This document shows positions 9,943 to 18,010 of a DNA stretch of 48,377 nt, piece after piece. The stretch is from Candidatus Auribacterota bacterium (GTDB taxonomy: Bacteria; Auribacterota; Tritonobacteria; UBA1439), in contig JAPLCW010000100.1 in NCBI GenBank assembly GCA_026392015.1, positions 1-48,377 on the forward strand, in the 5' to 3' direction. The notes below the pieces were generated by a model that was given only the letters and a program-made list of their open reading frames with translations, was not told the DNA's origin and did no database searches. Position 1 is the first letter of the stretch, and every line of letters begins with the position of its first letter. The position numbers and the translations under genes are program-made.

Positions 9943-10515
9943 CTAGATCTCCACGCCTATCTTCCTCAATATCTTCGCCAGCTTTGCCAGGGGGAGACCC
10001 ACCACATTATAGAAGCACCCCTCGATGCGATCGATGAATATCGCCCCCCGCCCCTGCGCATCGAAACTGCCCGCCAGATGAAGCGGCGAAACCTTTTTGA
10101 AATAGTTCCTGATCTGTTCCTCGCTCATCGGCGCCATCCATATCTTCGTTCGCTCATACGCGGTATAGGTGTCCCTCCGATCGATATCAATCACCGCGAT
10201 GCCCGTGTAGACCCACTGCGGTCTGCGTGAGAGCGTTTTCAGCGTCGCCAGCGCTTCCCGAACGTCTCTGGGCTTTCCCACAATATTCCTCCCGACGCGG
10301 ACGACCGTGTCGGCGGAGATCACGATGCCGGAGCCTTTCCTCCGGGCGACATCCCTCGCCTTCCGCAACGCATTCCGCACCACCAGATCGCTGCAATTCC
10401 CGCTCGACTCCTTCCACTCCTTCACCCTGGGGGCCACAACGGAAAAACGGAGGCCGATCTGCCGGAGGAGCTCCCGCCTCGCGCGGGAGCGAGACGCGAG
10501 AATTATCCTTTTCAT
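9943..10515 (-). CDS. maf: Maf-family nucleotide pyrophosphatase
   Basis: Maf proteins hydrolyse non-canonical or free nucleoside triphosphates to monophosphates and were first linked to septum formation. The 190-residue product begins MKRIILASRSRARRELL, the usual Maf start with the nucleotide-loop ASxSxxR pattern. It contains ISADTVV and GKP, and near the end AGSFDAQGRG followed by EGCFYNVVGLPL, all standard family signatures. Length is typical. It is flanked on both sides by family B palindromes and appears to be its own transcription unit or the end of a longer one. The substrate subtype cannot be decided from sequence alone. Confidence 0.92.
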   Translation of the reverse strand: MKRIILASRSRARRELLRQIGLRFSVVAPRVKEWKESSGNCSDLVVRNALRKARDVARRKGSGIVISADTVVRVGRNIVGKPRDVREALATLKTLSRRPQWVYTGIAVIDIDRRDTYTAYERTKIWMAPMSEEQIRNYFKKVSPLHLAGSFDAQGRGAIFIDRIEGCFYNVVGLPLAKLAKILRKIGVEI

Positions 10516-10589
10516 AGTGCAGCGCCTTTATGACATGAGAGATGTTGAATTACCCGCTGATTTCGACCGCCCAAAGGAATTTAGGGGGA

Positions 10590-10662
10590 GAACCGCGGAT
10601 TTTGCGGATTGCGCGGATTTACTGCCGGGATAGTGCTCTATAACTTTGTAATCCGCGGTTAG
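10590..10662. repeat. Palindrome family B, short copy
   Basis: AACCGCGGATTTTGCGGATT near 10594 pairs with TTGTAATCCGCGGTTAG near 10645. The same sub-repeats occur in the longer copy on the other side of maf. Confidence 0.6.
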
Positions 10663-10757
10663 TAACCTTTGTTCTTGATTCTCATTGCTCCAGCACATTC
10701 CCTCATATCGGCTTTTTCACTCGTAGTCCGACGTGAAGGGGGGGCGGCGGCGGGAGG

Positions 10758-11597
10758 CTACATCTGTTCGCCGAGAGAGAATACCTCGATATCCTTCACG
10801 GCCCGTTTTGCCTTGTAGAGCGCATGGTCCGCGCAGGAGATGAGAAGCTCCGAGGAGAGAGGCTTCTCCGGGTCCCTCACCGCAACTCCGGCGGTCAGGC
10901 TGGGCCTCATGGAATCGCTCATCGTCTCCGAGGCGAATGCCGCGTTGACGGTGCTGATAATCCGGCCCGCCACTTCCCTCCCCTCCATCCCCGTCTCGGG
11001 CAGGATGACCGCAAACTCATCGCCGCCGTAGCGGAACGGGATGTCGCTCTCGCGTATCGAATCCTTGATGAGGCTCGCCATTTTGTTGAGAACGAAATTG
11101 CCGTTCGAATGGCCGAGGGTATCATTGAGCTTCTTGAAATGGTTCACGTCGCACATCATGAGAGAGAGGGGATGGCCGTAGCGTTTGGCCCGTTTCACCT
11201 CCTCATCGATGCGCGTGCGGAAATATTGATAGTTATACAATCCCGTCAGCTCATCGGTGATCAGCGCGCGATGGAGCATCGTCCGGACTCGATGCTGCTC
11301 TTGCTCCATGAAGCCGCCGAATGATCCCACGAGGAAGTAGAGGATCACCTGTGCGAGCATCTGCGGATCGGTCGGGGCCACGCCCGCCCCCCTCGCAATC
11401 ACACCCGCCACCACCACACACACAGCCGCACATCCGAGCCCGCCGGGAAGACCGTAGTAACTTGACGCGAGGATAACAGGAATAATGAAGAAGCTGAGAG
11501 ACAGGCTATTCCGGGGAAGGCCAAAGGTAATGATGATCGCAAAAAAGATACTCAGGGCAAGGAGGAGTATCTTTTCCCAGGCTGGTCTCTTTATCAT
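10758..11597 (-). CDS. Membrane-bound diguanylate cyclase (GGDEF)
   Basis: It makes cyclic di-GMP from two GTP. The 279-residue protein has about three to four hydrophobic segments in residues 1-105, then a GGDEF domain starting at DELTGLYNYQYF. The catalytic signature is intact (RYGGDEFAVILPE). An inhibitory-site motif RESD sits five residues before GGDEF, so product feedback inhibition is expected. There is no EAL domain or recognisable sensory domain, so the input signal is presumably read by the membrane part. The ATG at 11597 follows GGGAG with good spacing. A c-di-GMP-I riboswitch aptamer at 47399-47495 gives a plausible receptor for its product in the same window; the link between the two is inference. 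Confidence 0.92.
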   Translation of the reverse strand: MIKRPAWEKILLLALSIFFAIIITFGLPRNSLSLSFFIIPVILASSYYGLPGGLGCAAVCVVVAGVIARGAGVAPTDPQMLAQVILYFLVGSFGGFMEQEQHRVRTMLHRALITDELTGLYNYQYFRTRIDEEVKRAKRYGHPLSLMMCDVNHFKKLNDTLGHSNGNFVLNKMASLIKDSIRESDIPFRYGGDEFAVILPETGMEGREVAGRIISTVNAAFASETMSDSMRPSLTAGVAVRDPEKPLSSELLISCADHALYKAKRAVKDIEVFSLGEQM

Positions 11598-11636
11598 CGT
11601 ATATTCTCCCTAGGACATTATACATGAGGCGGTATT

Positions 11637-12524
11637 TTACCGCAACTGGGGATCGATTGCGTCACGGAGGCCGTCGCCTAAAAAGTTGAGCGAGAAAAGG
11701 GTGAGCGCCATTGCGACGCCGGGAAAGAGCAGAAGCCACCAGTAGATCCTGAGCGCGTTGATCGATGATGCACCGTCGGCAATGAGAGTGCCCCAGGAGC
11801 TGGAGGGCGGCGGTACGCCGAGGCCGAGGAAACTTAGAAACGCCTCCTGGAGCATTACCGCGGGGACAGTGAGAGTCATATAGACCACAACCGGCCCCAT
11901 GACATTCGGGAGAAGGTGATTGATGATGATCCTGAGGTGCCCCGCCCCTATGGCGCGGCTCGCCTGGATAAACTCCTTCTCCTTGATCGAAAGCACCTGG
12001 CCTCGCACGATGCGGGCAACCGTAAGCCACTGGACCGCCCCCAGGGCGATGAAGAGGAGGAGAACGCTTCTGCCGAAGACAGCGACGAGGACAATGACGA
12101 AAAACATATAGGGGAGCGAATAAACGATATCCACGACGCGCATCATGAGGTTGTCCGTCGAGTCGCCCGCATAACCTGAAATCGCGCCGTACGCAACCCC
12201 GATGAACAAACTCACCAGCGTCGCCACAAGACCGATGCCGAGAGACAGCCGGGCTCCGTATAAAACCCGCGTGAGGAGGTCCCTCCCGTGGATATCCGTT
12301 CCCATGAGGTGTTTCAGCGATGGGGGGCGAAACTGGTCGGGGGAGGTTTCATCATATCCGTAGGAACAAATGAACGGCGCCGCGAGGGCGAGAACCGTGA
12401 TCACGATTACCACAATTCCCCCCGCTACCGCCATCTTGTTCCGCAGCAGCCTGCGCCACGCCTGGTACCATAAGCTCCGTCCCACGGGCGTTGTGAGAGA
12501 GGACGATGTAATTGTTTGATTCAT
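11637..12524 (-). CDS. ABC transporter permease, DppC/OppC family
   Basis: This is an inner-membrane permease of the peptide/nickel-type importer family. Its 295 residues show the N-terminal OppC-like segment (RRLLRNKMAVAGG, then a hydrophobic helix), the family phrase LMGTDIHGRDLLTRVLYGAR, about six membrane helices, and the ATPase-coupling EAA loop ASRAIGAGHLRIIINHLLPN. The C-terminus NFLGDGLRDAIDPQLR is typical. Such permeases work with a DppB-type partner, two ATPases and a binding protein, but none of these is adjacent: the neighbours are tatD and a diguanylate cyclase. It is therefore an orphan or its operon has been split. Substrate unknown. Confidence 0.88.
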   Translation of the reverse strand: MNQTITSSSLTTPVGRSLWYQAWRRLLRNKMAVAGGIVVIVITVLALAAPFICSYGYDETSPDQFRPPSLKHLMGTDIHGRDLLTRVLYGARLSLGIGLVATLVSLFIGVAYGAISGYAGDSTDNLMMRVVDIVYSLPYMFFVIVLVAVFGRSVLLLFIALGAVQWLTVARIVRGQVLSIKEKEFIQASRAIGAGHLRIIINHLLPNVMGPVVVYMTLTVPAVMLQEAFLSFLGLGVPPPSSSWGTLIADGASSINALRIYWWLLLFPGVAMALTLFSLNFLGDGLRDAIDPQLR

Positions 12525-12548
12525 ATATCAGATTTTCTCCCACTGCAA

Positions 12549-12617
12549 GCGATTGGGCGATTAGGGGATTGTGCGATTAGGTACATTGTAACCTAATCGC
12601 ACAATCGCCTAATCGCA
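12549..12617. repeat. Long palindrome of GCGATTAGG units at the 3' end of tatD
   Basis: Left arm GATTGTGCGATTAGGT and right arm ACCTAATCGCACAATC are perfect complements around an eight-base loop, and both extend with further GCGATTAGG units. The right arm supplies the final TGC GAT TAG codons of tatD. A T-run follows only on the plus strand, so it is not a textbook terminator for tatD. Confidence 0.75.
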
Positions 12618-13382
12618 CATTTTTCCGAACAGTCGCTTTGCATTACCGCTGGTAACCTCGGCAATTTCCGCAACGGTCATTCCCCGAAGACCCGCAAGCG
12701 CTTCGGCGACCAGCGCCACATTGGCGGGCTCATTGCGTTTTCCCCTCTTCCCCTGGGGCGGAAGGTAGGGGCAGTCGGTTTCGAGCAGGATGCGCTCGAT
12801 CGGCACGCGCCGCGCAATCTCGCGAAGTCCGACATTGCCCGGATACGTGAGGGGGCCGCCGAGAGATATCGAAAAGCCCATACCGATAATCGCCTCGGCA
12901 TCCGATATCTCGCCTGAGAAGCAATGGAGCACGCCATTGGGGCAGTCGCCACGCATCTCTCCCAGCAACGGGAGGAGCCCCTTGTAGGCATCCCGGCAGT
13001 GCATGATGACGGGAAGCCGTTTCCGGGCCGCGACCCGCAATAAATTCTTGAAGAGCTCTTCCTGCACATCGTGACGCGCGTGGTGACGATAAAAATCAAG
13101 GCCGGTTTCCCCGATAGCCACAACCCTGGGCGCGTCAGCGAGATCTGTGATCCTCCTGAGATCATCGGCGCTTGCCTGCTCCGCGTTATTCGGATGAATC
13201 CCCACGGATGCGAAAAGCATCGCATTCCGCGTCGCATGCTCGATACACTGCATCGAAGAAACGAGGCTGTCCCCGACATCGATGATCGCGCCCACACCTT
13301 GCTCCGCAGCCCGCGCAATGACCTCCTCCAGGTCCGGGCCAAACTTCTTGTCAGTGAGATGGGCGTGGGTGTCGATAAGCAT
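12609..13382 (-). CDS. tatD: TatD-family metal-dependent DNase
   Basis: TatD proteins are amidohydrolase-fold enzymes with 3'-5' exonuclease activity, linked to DNA repair and turnover. The true start is the ATG at 13382 (MLIDTHAHLTD, with the first metal-binding H-x-H). A 28-codon in-frame extension upstream is encoded by an intergenic palindrome and is not real. Family motifs follow: AIGETGLDFYRHH, PVIMHCRDA, GVLHCFSG and LLETDCPYLPPQ. The last two residues and the stop come from a GCGATTAGG palindrome. It follows metG in the same direction, an order common in bacteria. Length is about 257 residues, normal for the family. Confidence 0.92.
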   Translation of the reverse strand: MLIDTHAHLTDKKFGPDLEEVIARAAEQGVGAIIDVGDSLVSSMQCIEHATRNAMLFASVGIHPNNAEQASADDLRRITDLADAPRVVAIGETGLDFYRHHARHDVQEELFKNLLRVAARKRLPVIMHCRDAYKGLLPLLGEMRGDCPNGVLHCFSGEISDAEAIIGMGFSISLGGPLTYPGNVGLREIARRVPIERILLETDCPYLPPQGKRGKRNEPANVALVAEALAGLRGMTVAEIAEVTSGNAKRLFGKMCD

Positions 13383-13466
13383 AATAAGAAAATTCAAATG
13401 ACAAAATTCAAATGACAAAACCTTATATGTTATGGCATTTGACATTTGTGCTTTGGTATTTGTCAT
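13383..13466. repeat. Palindrome of CAAATGACAAA units between metG and tatD
   Basis: TTCAAATGACAAAATTC, present as two units near 13394-13416, is complementary to ATTTGACATTTG and ATTTGTCATT at 13437-13466. It creates a spurious open N-terminal extension for tatD. Confidence 0.6.
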
Positions 13467-13469
13467 TCC

Positions 13470-15005
13470 CTATTGCTCCTTTTTCGGAAACAGCGGCGTG
13501 ATCCGGCCGATTTTCAAACCTGCTTCAAGGATTCCGAACTCCTCCGTCTCGCGCAGACTCCCGAATTTCACGTCAGCCGTGAGTCCGAGTTGCTGCCGGA
13601 TGCCTGTGGATGTCATGGGCATAAACGGCTGGATGAAGAGCGCCAGTATCCTGAGCGACTCGCAGAGAGTGTACATCACCGCCGCAAGGCGCTTCTCTCC
13701 GTTTGCCTCCTTGCGGAGCTTCCACGGCGCGGATTCATCGATATACCTGTTGCAGCACGCGACGGCCGCCCAGATTCTCTCCAGCGCCGAGTGAAAATGC
13801 ATTTCTTCCATATCGCGACAGAGCGGCTCCCTCACGGAGAGGAGCGCGTGGCGCAGCCCCCCCTCGGCCTCGCCCGCATCCGCAGGAGGCGGAGGGATTG
13901 CACCTCCGAGGTATTTCGCCACAATCACAAGCGTCCTCTGGCAGAGATTCCCCAGGTCGTTCGCAAGGTCTGCGTTGTATCTGTTGATAAACTTCTGAAG
14001 CGTGAACTCCCCGTCCCTGTCAAACGGCACCTCCCTCAAGAGGAAGTAGCGGAGGGAATCGGCTCCGTATTCCCCGGCGAGGACGCTCGGATCGATGGCG
14101 GTCCCCCTCGTCTTGCTCATTTTCTCTCCCCCGAGATGGACAAAGCCGTGACCCCACACCGAAACGGGAAGGGGGATATCCGCCGCCATGAGCATCGCAG
14201 GCCAGATGAGACAGTGAAAGCGCGTGATGTCCTTGCCGACGATGTGCAGGTCGGCGGGCCACCGCCGCGCAAAGCCCTCGCGATCTTCATGGAATCCCGC
14301 CCCCGTGACATAATTGATGAGCGCGTCGAACCAGACGTAGATCGACTGTGACTCCTCGGAGGGGCATCGGATCCCCCACGCGGCCCCCGCCCGGGAGACA
14401 CTGATATCCTCAAGCCCTTCGGAGAGGAAGCTAAGTATTTCGTTCCGTCGCGCCCCGGGCCTGATGAATTCCGGATGCTCCTCAATGTGCCTTTTGAGCG
14501 GATCCGCGTATCGCGACAGGGCGAAGAAGCAGTTATCTTCCTCGATCCACTCGGGCTTTTTCCCATGGGAAGGGCAAAGGCCATCCTTGAGGTCGGAATC
14601 CTTGAGGAACGCCTCGCACGAGACGCAGTACCAGCCGCGGTACTTTCCTTTATAGATGTCGCCCTTCCGCGCAATCCTCTGAAAGATCTCCCTCACCGTC
14701 GCTGCGTGGGCCGGCTCGCTCGTTCGTATGAAGCGGTCGTAGGAAATGTCGAGAGTTCGCCACACCGATTCAAACTTCGCACACATCTCATCGCAGTAGG
14801 CCTGCGGCGGCACGCCGTTCGCACGGGCTTGCCTCTCTACATTGGCGCTGTGCTCGTCGACCCCCATGAGAAAGAATGTCTCCACGCCGCACAGCCTCTT
14901 GAATCGCGCGAGCGCATCTGCGCCGATTTTCTCATAGGCCGTCCCCACGTGGGGCAGGGCGTTCACATAATCGATCGCCGTCGTGAGATAAAATGTCTTC
15001 TCCAT
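13470..15005 (-). CDS. metG: Methionyl-tRNA synthetase
   Basis: It charges tRNA-Met with methionine in the cytoplasm. The 511-residue class I enzyme has the HIGH-type motif as PHVGTAYE and KMSKT in GEKMSKTRG. A zinc knuckle region shows CVSCEAF and LCPSHGK. Family phrases FLMGVDEHS and YVWFDALINY are present. The short C-terminus lacks the extra tRNA-binding (EMAP/Trbp) domain found in longer MetRS, so it is the compact form. The ATG at 15005 follows GGGAG with good spacing. RicT lies upstream and TatD downstream in the same direction. Confidence 0.95.
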   Translation of the reverse strand: MEKTFYLTTAIDYVNALPHVGTAYEKIGADALARFKRLCGVETFFLMGVDEHSANVERQARANGVPPQAYCDEMCAKFESVWRTLDISYDRFIRTSEPAHAATVREIFQRIARKGDIYKGKYRGWYCVSCEAFLKDSDLKDGLCPSHGKKPEWIEEDNCFFALSRYADPLKRHIEEHPEFIRPGARRNEILSFLSEGLEDISVSRAGAAWGIRCPSEESQSIYVWFDALINYVTGAGFHEDREGFARRWPADLHIVGKDITRFHCLIWPAMLMAADIPLPVSVWGHGFVHLGGEKMSKTRGTAIDPSVLAGEYGADSLRYFLLREVPFDRDGEFTLQKFINRYNADLANDLGNLCQRTLVIVAKYLGGAIPPPPADAGEAEGGLRHALLSVREPLCRDMEEMHFHSALERIWAAVACCNRYIDESAPWKLRKEANGEKRLAAVMYTLCESLRILALFIQPFMPMTSTGIRQQLGLTADVKFGSLRETEEFGILEAGLKIGRITPLFPKKEQ

Positions 15006-15021
15006 GCCTATTCTCCCTGTA

Positions 15022-15194
15022 TAGTAGTTAGGGGCTAGGGTTATAAATTACCCCTAATCCGTGACGGGGTGTGCGCGTATCGGCGTATGGGCGTATGGGC
15101 GTATCTACGTTTACTCGCCATCACGCGCAGACGCGCATACGCTCACACGATTTCTTTACCCTAACACCTAACTACTAATCCCTAACTACTGTTT
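15022..15194. repeat. Palindrome family D (TAGTTAGGGGCTAGGG) with nested sub-repeats
   Basis: TAGTAGTTAGGGGCTAGGGT at 15022-15041 pairs with CCCTAACACCTAACTACTAA near 15160-15179. Inside is a second palindrome of GCGTATGGGCGTATGG units near 15086 against CGCATACGC near 15133. Copies of the outer unit are at 17907-18004 and 19672-19770. Confidence 0.6.
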
Positions 15195-15195
15195 T

Positions 15196-16005
15196 TTAGC
15201 TCTTGTTTTTCGGTCGGGTGACATCCTTCGCATCCACCTGGACGACATTCCCGTTCTCGAGCTCGACCGCCACGCGCTGCTTGAGGATATTGATATCCTT
15301 CACCCTCCCCTCCCCGAACGCGGTGGCGACCATGGTTCCTTCCTTCGGCATATTCCGCTGGAGATCCCTGTATACCTCAAACTCGTAGCGCAGGCAGCAA
15401 AGGAGCCTTCCGCAGAGGCCGGAAATCTTGCTCGGGTTGAGCGGGAGGTGTTGCTCTTTCGCCATACGAATATTGACCGCGTCGAAATCCTTGAGAAAGG
15501 TGGCGCAACAGAGTTGCCTGCCGCAACAACCGATGCCGCCGAGCATGCGCGCCTCGTCCCGCACGCCGATCTGCCGCATCTCGATCCGCGCCTTGAAACG
15601 AGCGGCGAGGTCTTTCACGAGCTCGCGGAAATCAATCCGGCCGTCCGCAGTGAAGTAAAAGATAACCTTCGAGCGGTCGAACGAGTACTCCACCTCGATA
15701 AGTTTCATGGGGAGCTTTCTCTCCACTATCTTGCCGGTGCAGGTCTCCATCGCCGCCTTTGCCTCGCGGCTGTTCTCGGCAATCCGCGTCTCGTCCTCCG
15801 GGGTCAAGCGCCGTATGATGTTTCGCAGAGGGCGCTCCACCTCAGTGTCGAGAATCATCTCCGGTTCCGACATGACGAGCCCATAGTCCTCGCCGCGGTC
15901 CACCTCGACGATCACGCACTCACCGACCGGATAGGTTTCCTGATTGCAGTTGAAGTAGTGCATCCTCCCGGCTTCCCTCATCCTCACTTCGACGACTTTA
16001 AACAT
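15196..16005 (-). CDS. ricT: RicT/YaaT family PSP1-domain protein
   Basis: RicT (YaaT) belongs to the Y-complex that binds Fe-S clusters and steers RNase Y-dependent mRNA maturation in Bacillus. The product has about 269 residues with the cysteine-rich signature GIGCCGRQLCCATF followed by LCGRLLCCLRYE, typical of the family. A second half with GEGRVKDINILKQRV looks like a small beta domain. I start at the ATG at 16005 because GGAGG lies six bases upstream; a TTG two codons earlier is less likely. It follows holB in the same direction, as in Bacillus where tmk, holB and yaaT are near neighbours. No RicA/RicF or rny gene is in the window, so its partner here is unknown. Confidence 0.9.
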   Translation of the reverse strand: MFKVVEVRMREAGRMHYFNCNQETYPVGECVIVEVDRGEDYGLVMSEPEMILDTEVERPLRNIIRRLTPEDETRIAENSREAKAAMETCTGKIVERKLPMKLIEVEYSFDRSKVIFYFTADGRIDFRELVKDLAARFKARIEMRQIGVRDEARMLGGIGCCGRQLCCATFLKDFDAVNIRMAKEQHLPLNPSKISGLCGRLLCCLRYEFEVYRDLQRNMPKEGTMVATAFGEGRVKDINILKQRVAVELENGNVVQVDAKDVTRPKNKS

Positions 16006-16074
16006 TGGCAACCTCCGTAAAAAGCGATTTCGCTACACAAAATATTGTATCGCTGGATGCTTACCGCTTACCGC

Positions 16075-17217
16075 TTACTGCTTATCGCTTGCCATAATCT
16101 GCACCAGGAGATTTTCCACCACCGTGTGAAAATCCGCATTGAGCCTTAATGATCGGAGCGCATCCTCAACGCGCTGGATTGCCTGCTCGGTCCGCGCAAC
16201 GCTCATCTCCTGTGCCGCGCGCGCCACTTGATCCCTCTCGCCCGCGCTTAGCAGCAGCCCCTCTGTTCCCGTATGCCGCCAGACCAGAAGATCCCTGTAC
16301 CAGGTGAGCAACTCCCCGAGCAGCTCTTCCTGTCTGCGCCTTGTTTCCCCCACCGCGAACGCCTCGATCTGCTCCTGAATCTCCTCATTCTCATAGCCAT
16401 CGTCCTCGTGGTGGAGCCCCTTTTCAGCGAATTCCCACTCCAGAGAATCGGCAGCCCGCGCGAGGGATCGCTCCATCAGCTCCAGTGGGCGTGCCACGGC
16501 GCGCCAGTACCCGCGTTCTCCCTCCGCGAGCATGCCCGCGAGATCGCTGGTCTCCCGCACCCTTTCCTGGCGCAGGGCGCGAACCGCGTCACCCAGCCTT
16601 CCCCCGCTGAGCCGGCTGAGAAGCTTTGCCTCCCGCGCATCCAGGGAATAGTCGCTGCTTAATATCTTTTCAAGCGAGGCCTCGGGCATCGCCTCGAAGC
16701 GCACCGCCTGGCATCGAGAGACAATCGTGGAGAGAAGAGCCTCAGGCCGCGATGTGATAAGGACGATGATTGTGTGCGCGGGCGGCTCTTCAAGCGTTTT
16801 CAAGAGGGCGCTGGCTGCATCCCTCTGGAGCGTATGCGCATCAGAAAAGATTCCCACCTTCCACTTTCCCATGTACGGCTTCATACCGACAGAGGTCCTG
16901 AAATCCCTCACCGTTCCCTTCTCGGGTTTCTGGGGCTCCCCTATTGGAATAATTCGAGCTTTCCCTCTAGGCCTCAACCAGAGCAGATCGGGGTGCGTGC
17001 CCTTCTGAATACGCACGCAGCTCTCGCAGACATCGCAGGCATCGCCGCCCTTCGGAGAGCCGCAGTTGAGCAGCTTTGCGAAATTTCTCGCCGTGAGTTC
17101 CTTCCCCACTCCCTCCGGCCCGTGAAAAAGGTATGCGTGGGCGAGCCGGCCCTCCGCAAAGCTTCTCTTCAAAAGGCCGACCGCCATCTCCTGTCCCTTG
17201 ATCTCTCTCAACGCCAC
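16075..17217 (-). CDS. holB: DNA polymerase III delta' subunit (clamp-loader ATPase family)
   Basis: It is part of the clamp loader that places the sliding clamp on DNA. The 380 residues include AYLFHGPEGVGKELTA (P-loop region, with E instead of the usual T/S after GK, which may mean weak or no ATP binding as in many delta' proteins). A four-cysteine zinc site (CGSPKGGDACDVCESC), LLKTLEEPPAH and the SRC motif TIVSRCQAV follow. The start overlaps the end of tmk by ten bases, so the two are co-transcribed and probably translationally coupled. The last residues (ASDKQ) and stop are in a GCTTACCGCTTACC-type repeat. The tmk-holB-ricT order matches Bacillus-type genomes. Confidence 0.92.
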   Translation of the reverse strand: MALREIKGQEMAVGLLKRSFAEGRLAHAYLFHGPEGVGKELTARNFAKLLNCGSPKGGDACDVCESCVRIQKGTHPDLLWLRPRGKARIIPIGEPQKPEKGTVRDFRTSVGMKPYMGKWKVGIFSDAHTLQRDAASALLKTLEEPPAHTIIVLITSRPEALLSTIVSRCQAVRFEAMPEASLEKILSSDYSLDAREAKLLSRLSGGRLGDAVRALRQERVRETSDLAGMLAEGERGYWRAVARPLELMERSLARAADSLEWEFAEKGLHHEDDGYENEEIQEQIEAFAVGETRRRQEELLGELLTWYRDLLVWRHTGTEGLLLSAGERDQVARAAQEMSVARTEQAIQRVEDALRSLRLNADFHTVVENLLVQIMASDKQ

Positions 17218-17888
17218 TGTGTCACGCCTCCCCGTCCCGCTCCCTCGCGGGCAAGCAACGCATCCACTTCTCTCCGTATCGCGGCGCTCACCTGCTCGAT
17301 GGTCCCGCTCCCGTCAATCACGCGTATCCTCTCCGGTTCGGCCTTGGCCAGTTCCAGATACCCATACCGCACCCGCTCGTGGAACCCGATATCCTCGCTT
17401 TCCAACCGATCGCCCTCGCCGCTCTTCGCCTCCGCCTTCTCGACGCCGAAGGCGCGACGCAAGCCCGTGCGGGCATCGATGTCGATCAGGAGAGTGAGAT
17501 CCGGCATAACCCCCCCCGTGGCGATCGAATTCATTGTCTTCAGCAGATCCCTGTTAAATCCGCGCCCGTACCCCTGATAGGTGATTGTCGCATCGGTGAA
17601 GCGGGAACAGACAATCACCTTCCCTTGCGCGACGGCGGGCATGATCTTCTCGAGCACGTGCTGCGCGCGGCTTGCCGCCATGAGCAGCAGCTCGGTGAGC
17701 GGCTCCATCTCCTCATATTTTGCATCGAGGACCAGGCTCCGTATCTGCTCCCCCACCCTCGTCCCCCCCGGCTCGCGCGTGAGGATCACCTCACGCCCTT
17801 TTTCCTTCAGGTATTTCACGAGTATCTCAGACTGCGTAGATTTCCCGCATCCCTCGGGCCCCTCGATGCTGATGAATTTGCCTTTCAT
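17208..17888 (-). CDS. tmk: Thymidylate kinase
   Basis: It phosphorylates dTMP to dTDP in the dTTP pathway. The 226-residue protein starts MKGKFISIEGPEGCGKST with the P-loop, followed by LTREPGGT (substrate-binding), CSRFTDATITYQGYGRG (the DRY-like and YQG motifs, here SRF) and LLIDIDARTGL. An AGGAGG site lies eight bases before the ATG. It is the first gene of the tmk-holB pair, the two overlapping by ten bases. Length is slightly above the usual 205-215 residues. Confidence 0.95.
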   Translation of the reverse strand: MKGKFISIEGPEGCGKSTQSEILVKYLKEKGREVILTREPGGTRVGEQIRSLVLDAKYEEMEPLTELLLMAASRAQHVLEKIMPAVAQGKVIVCSRFTDATITYQGYGRGFNRDLLKTMNSIATGGVMPDLTLLIDIDARTGLRRAFGVEKAEAKSGEGDRLESEDIGFHERVRYGYLELAKAEPERIRVIDGSGTIEQVSAAIRREVDALLAREGAGRGGVTQWR

Positions 17889-17906
17889 TGGTATCGCCTC
17901 CTGTCG

Positions 17907-18004
17907 TTTGGTAGCTAGGGGCTAATAGTTAGGTAATAGGGAAAAACTTTAAGATTCTGAATTTTCCGAATTCCCCTAGCCCCTAACTACTGGCTACTAG
18001 CTAC
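17907..18004. repeat. Palindrome family D, copy 2
   Basis: GTAGCTAGGGGCTAATAGTT on the left is complementary to CCCCTAGCCCCTAACTACTG and GGCTACTAGCTAC on the right. It separates tmk from the upstream propeller gene. Confidence 0.6.
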
Positions 18005-18010
18005 TTTCTT

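Noticed and set aside
12549..12617. Rho-independent terminator for tatD
   Set aside because: The hairpin is strong but no U-tract follows in the direction of tatD transcription, so I list it as a repeat only.
13383..13466. 28-residue N-terminal extension of TatD
   Set aside because: It is the translation of an intergenic palindrome; the family starts at MLIDTHAHL.
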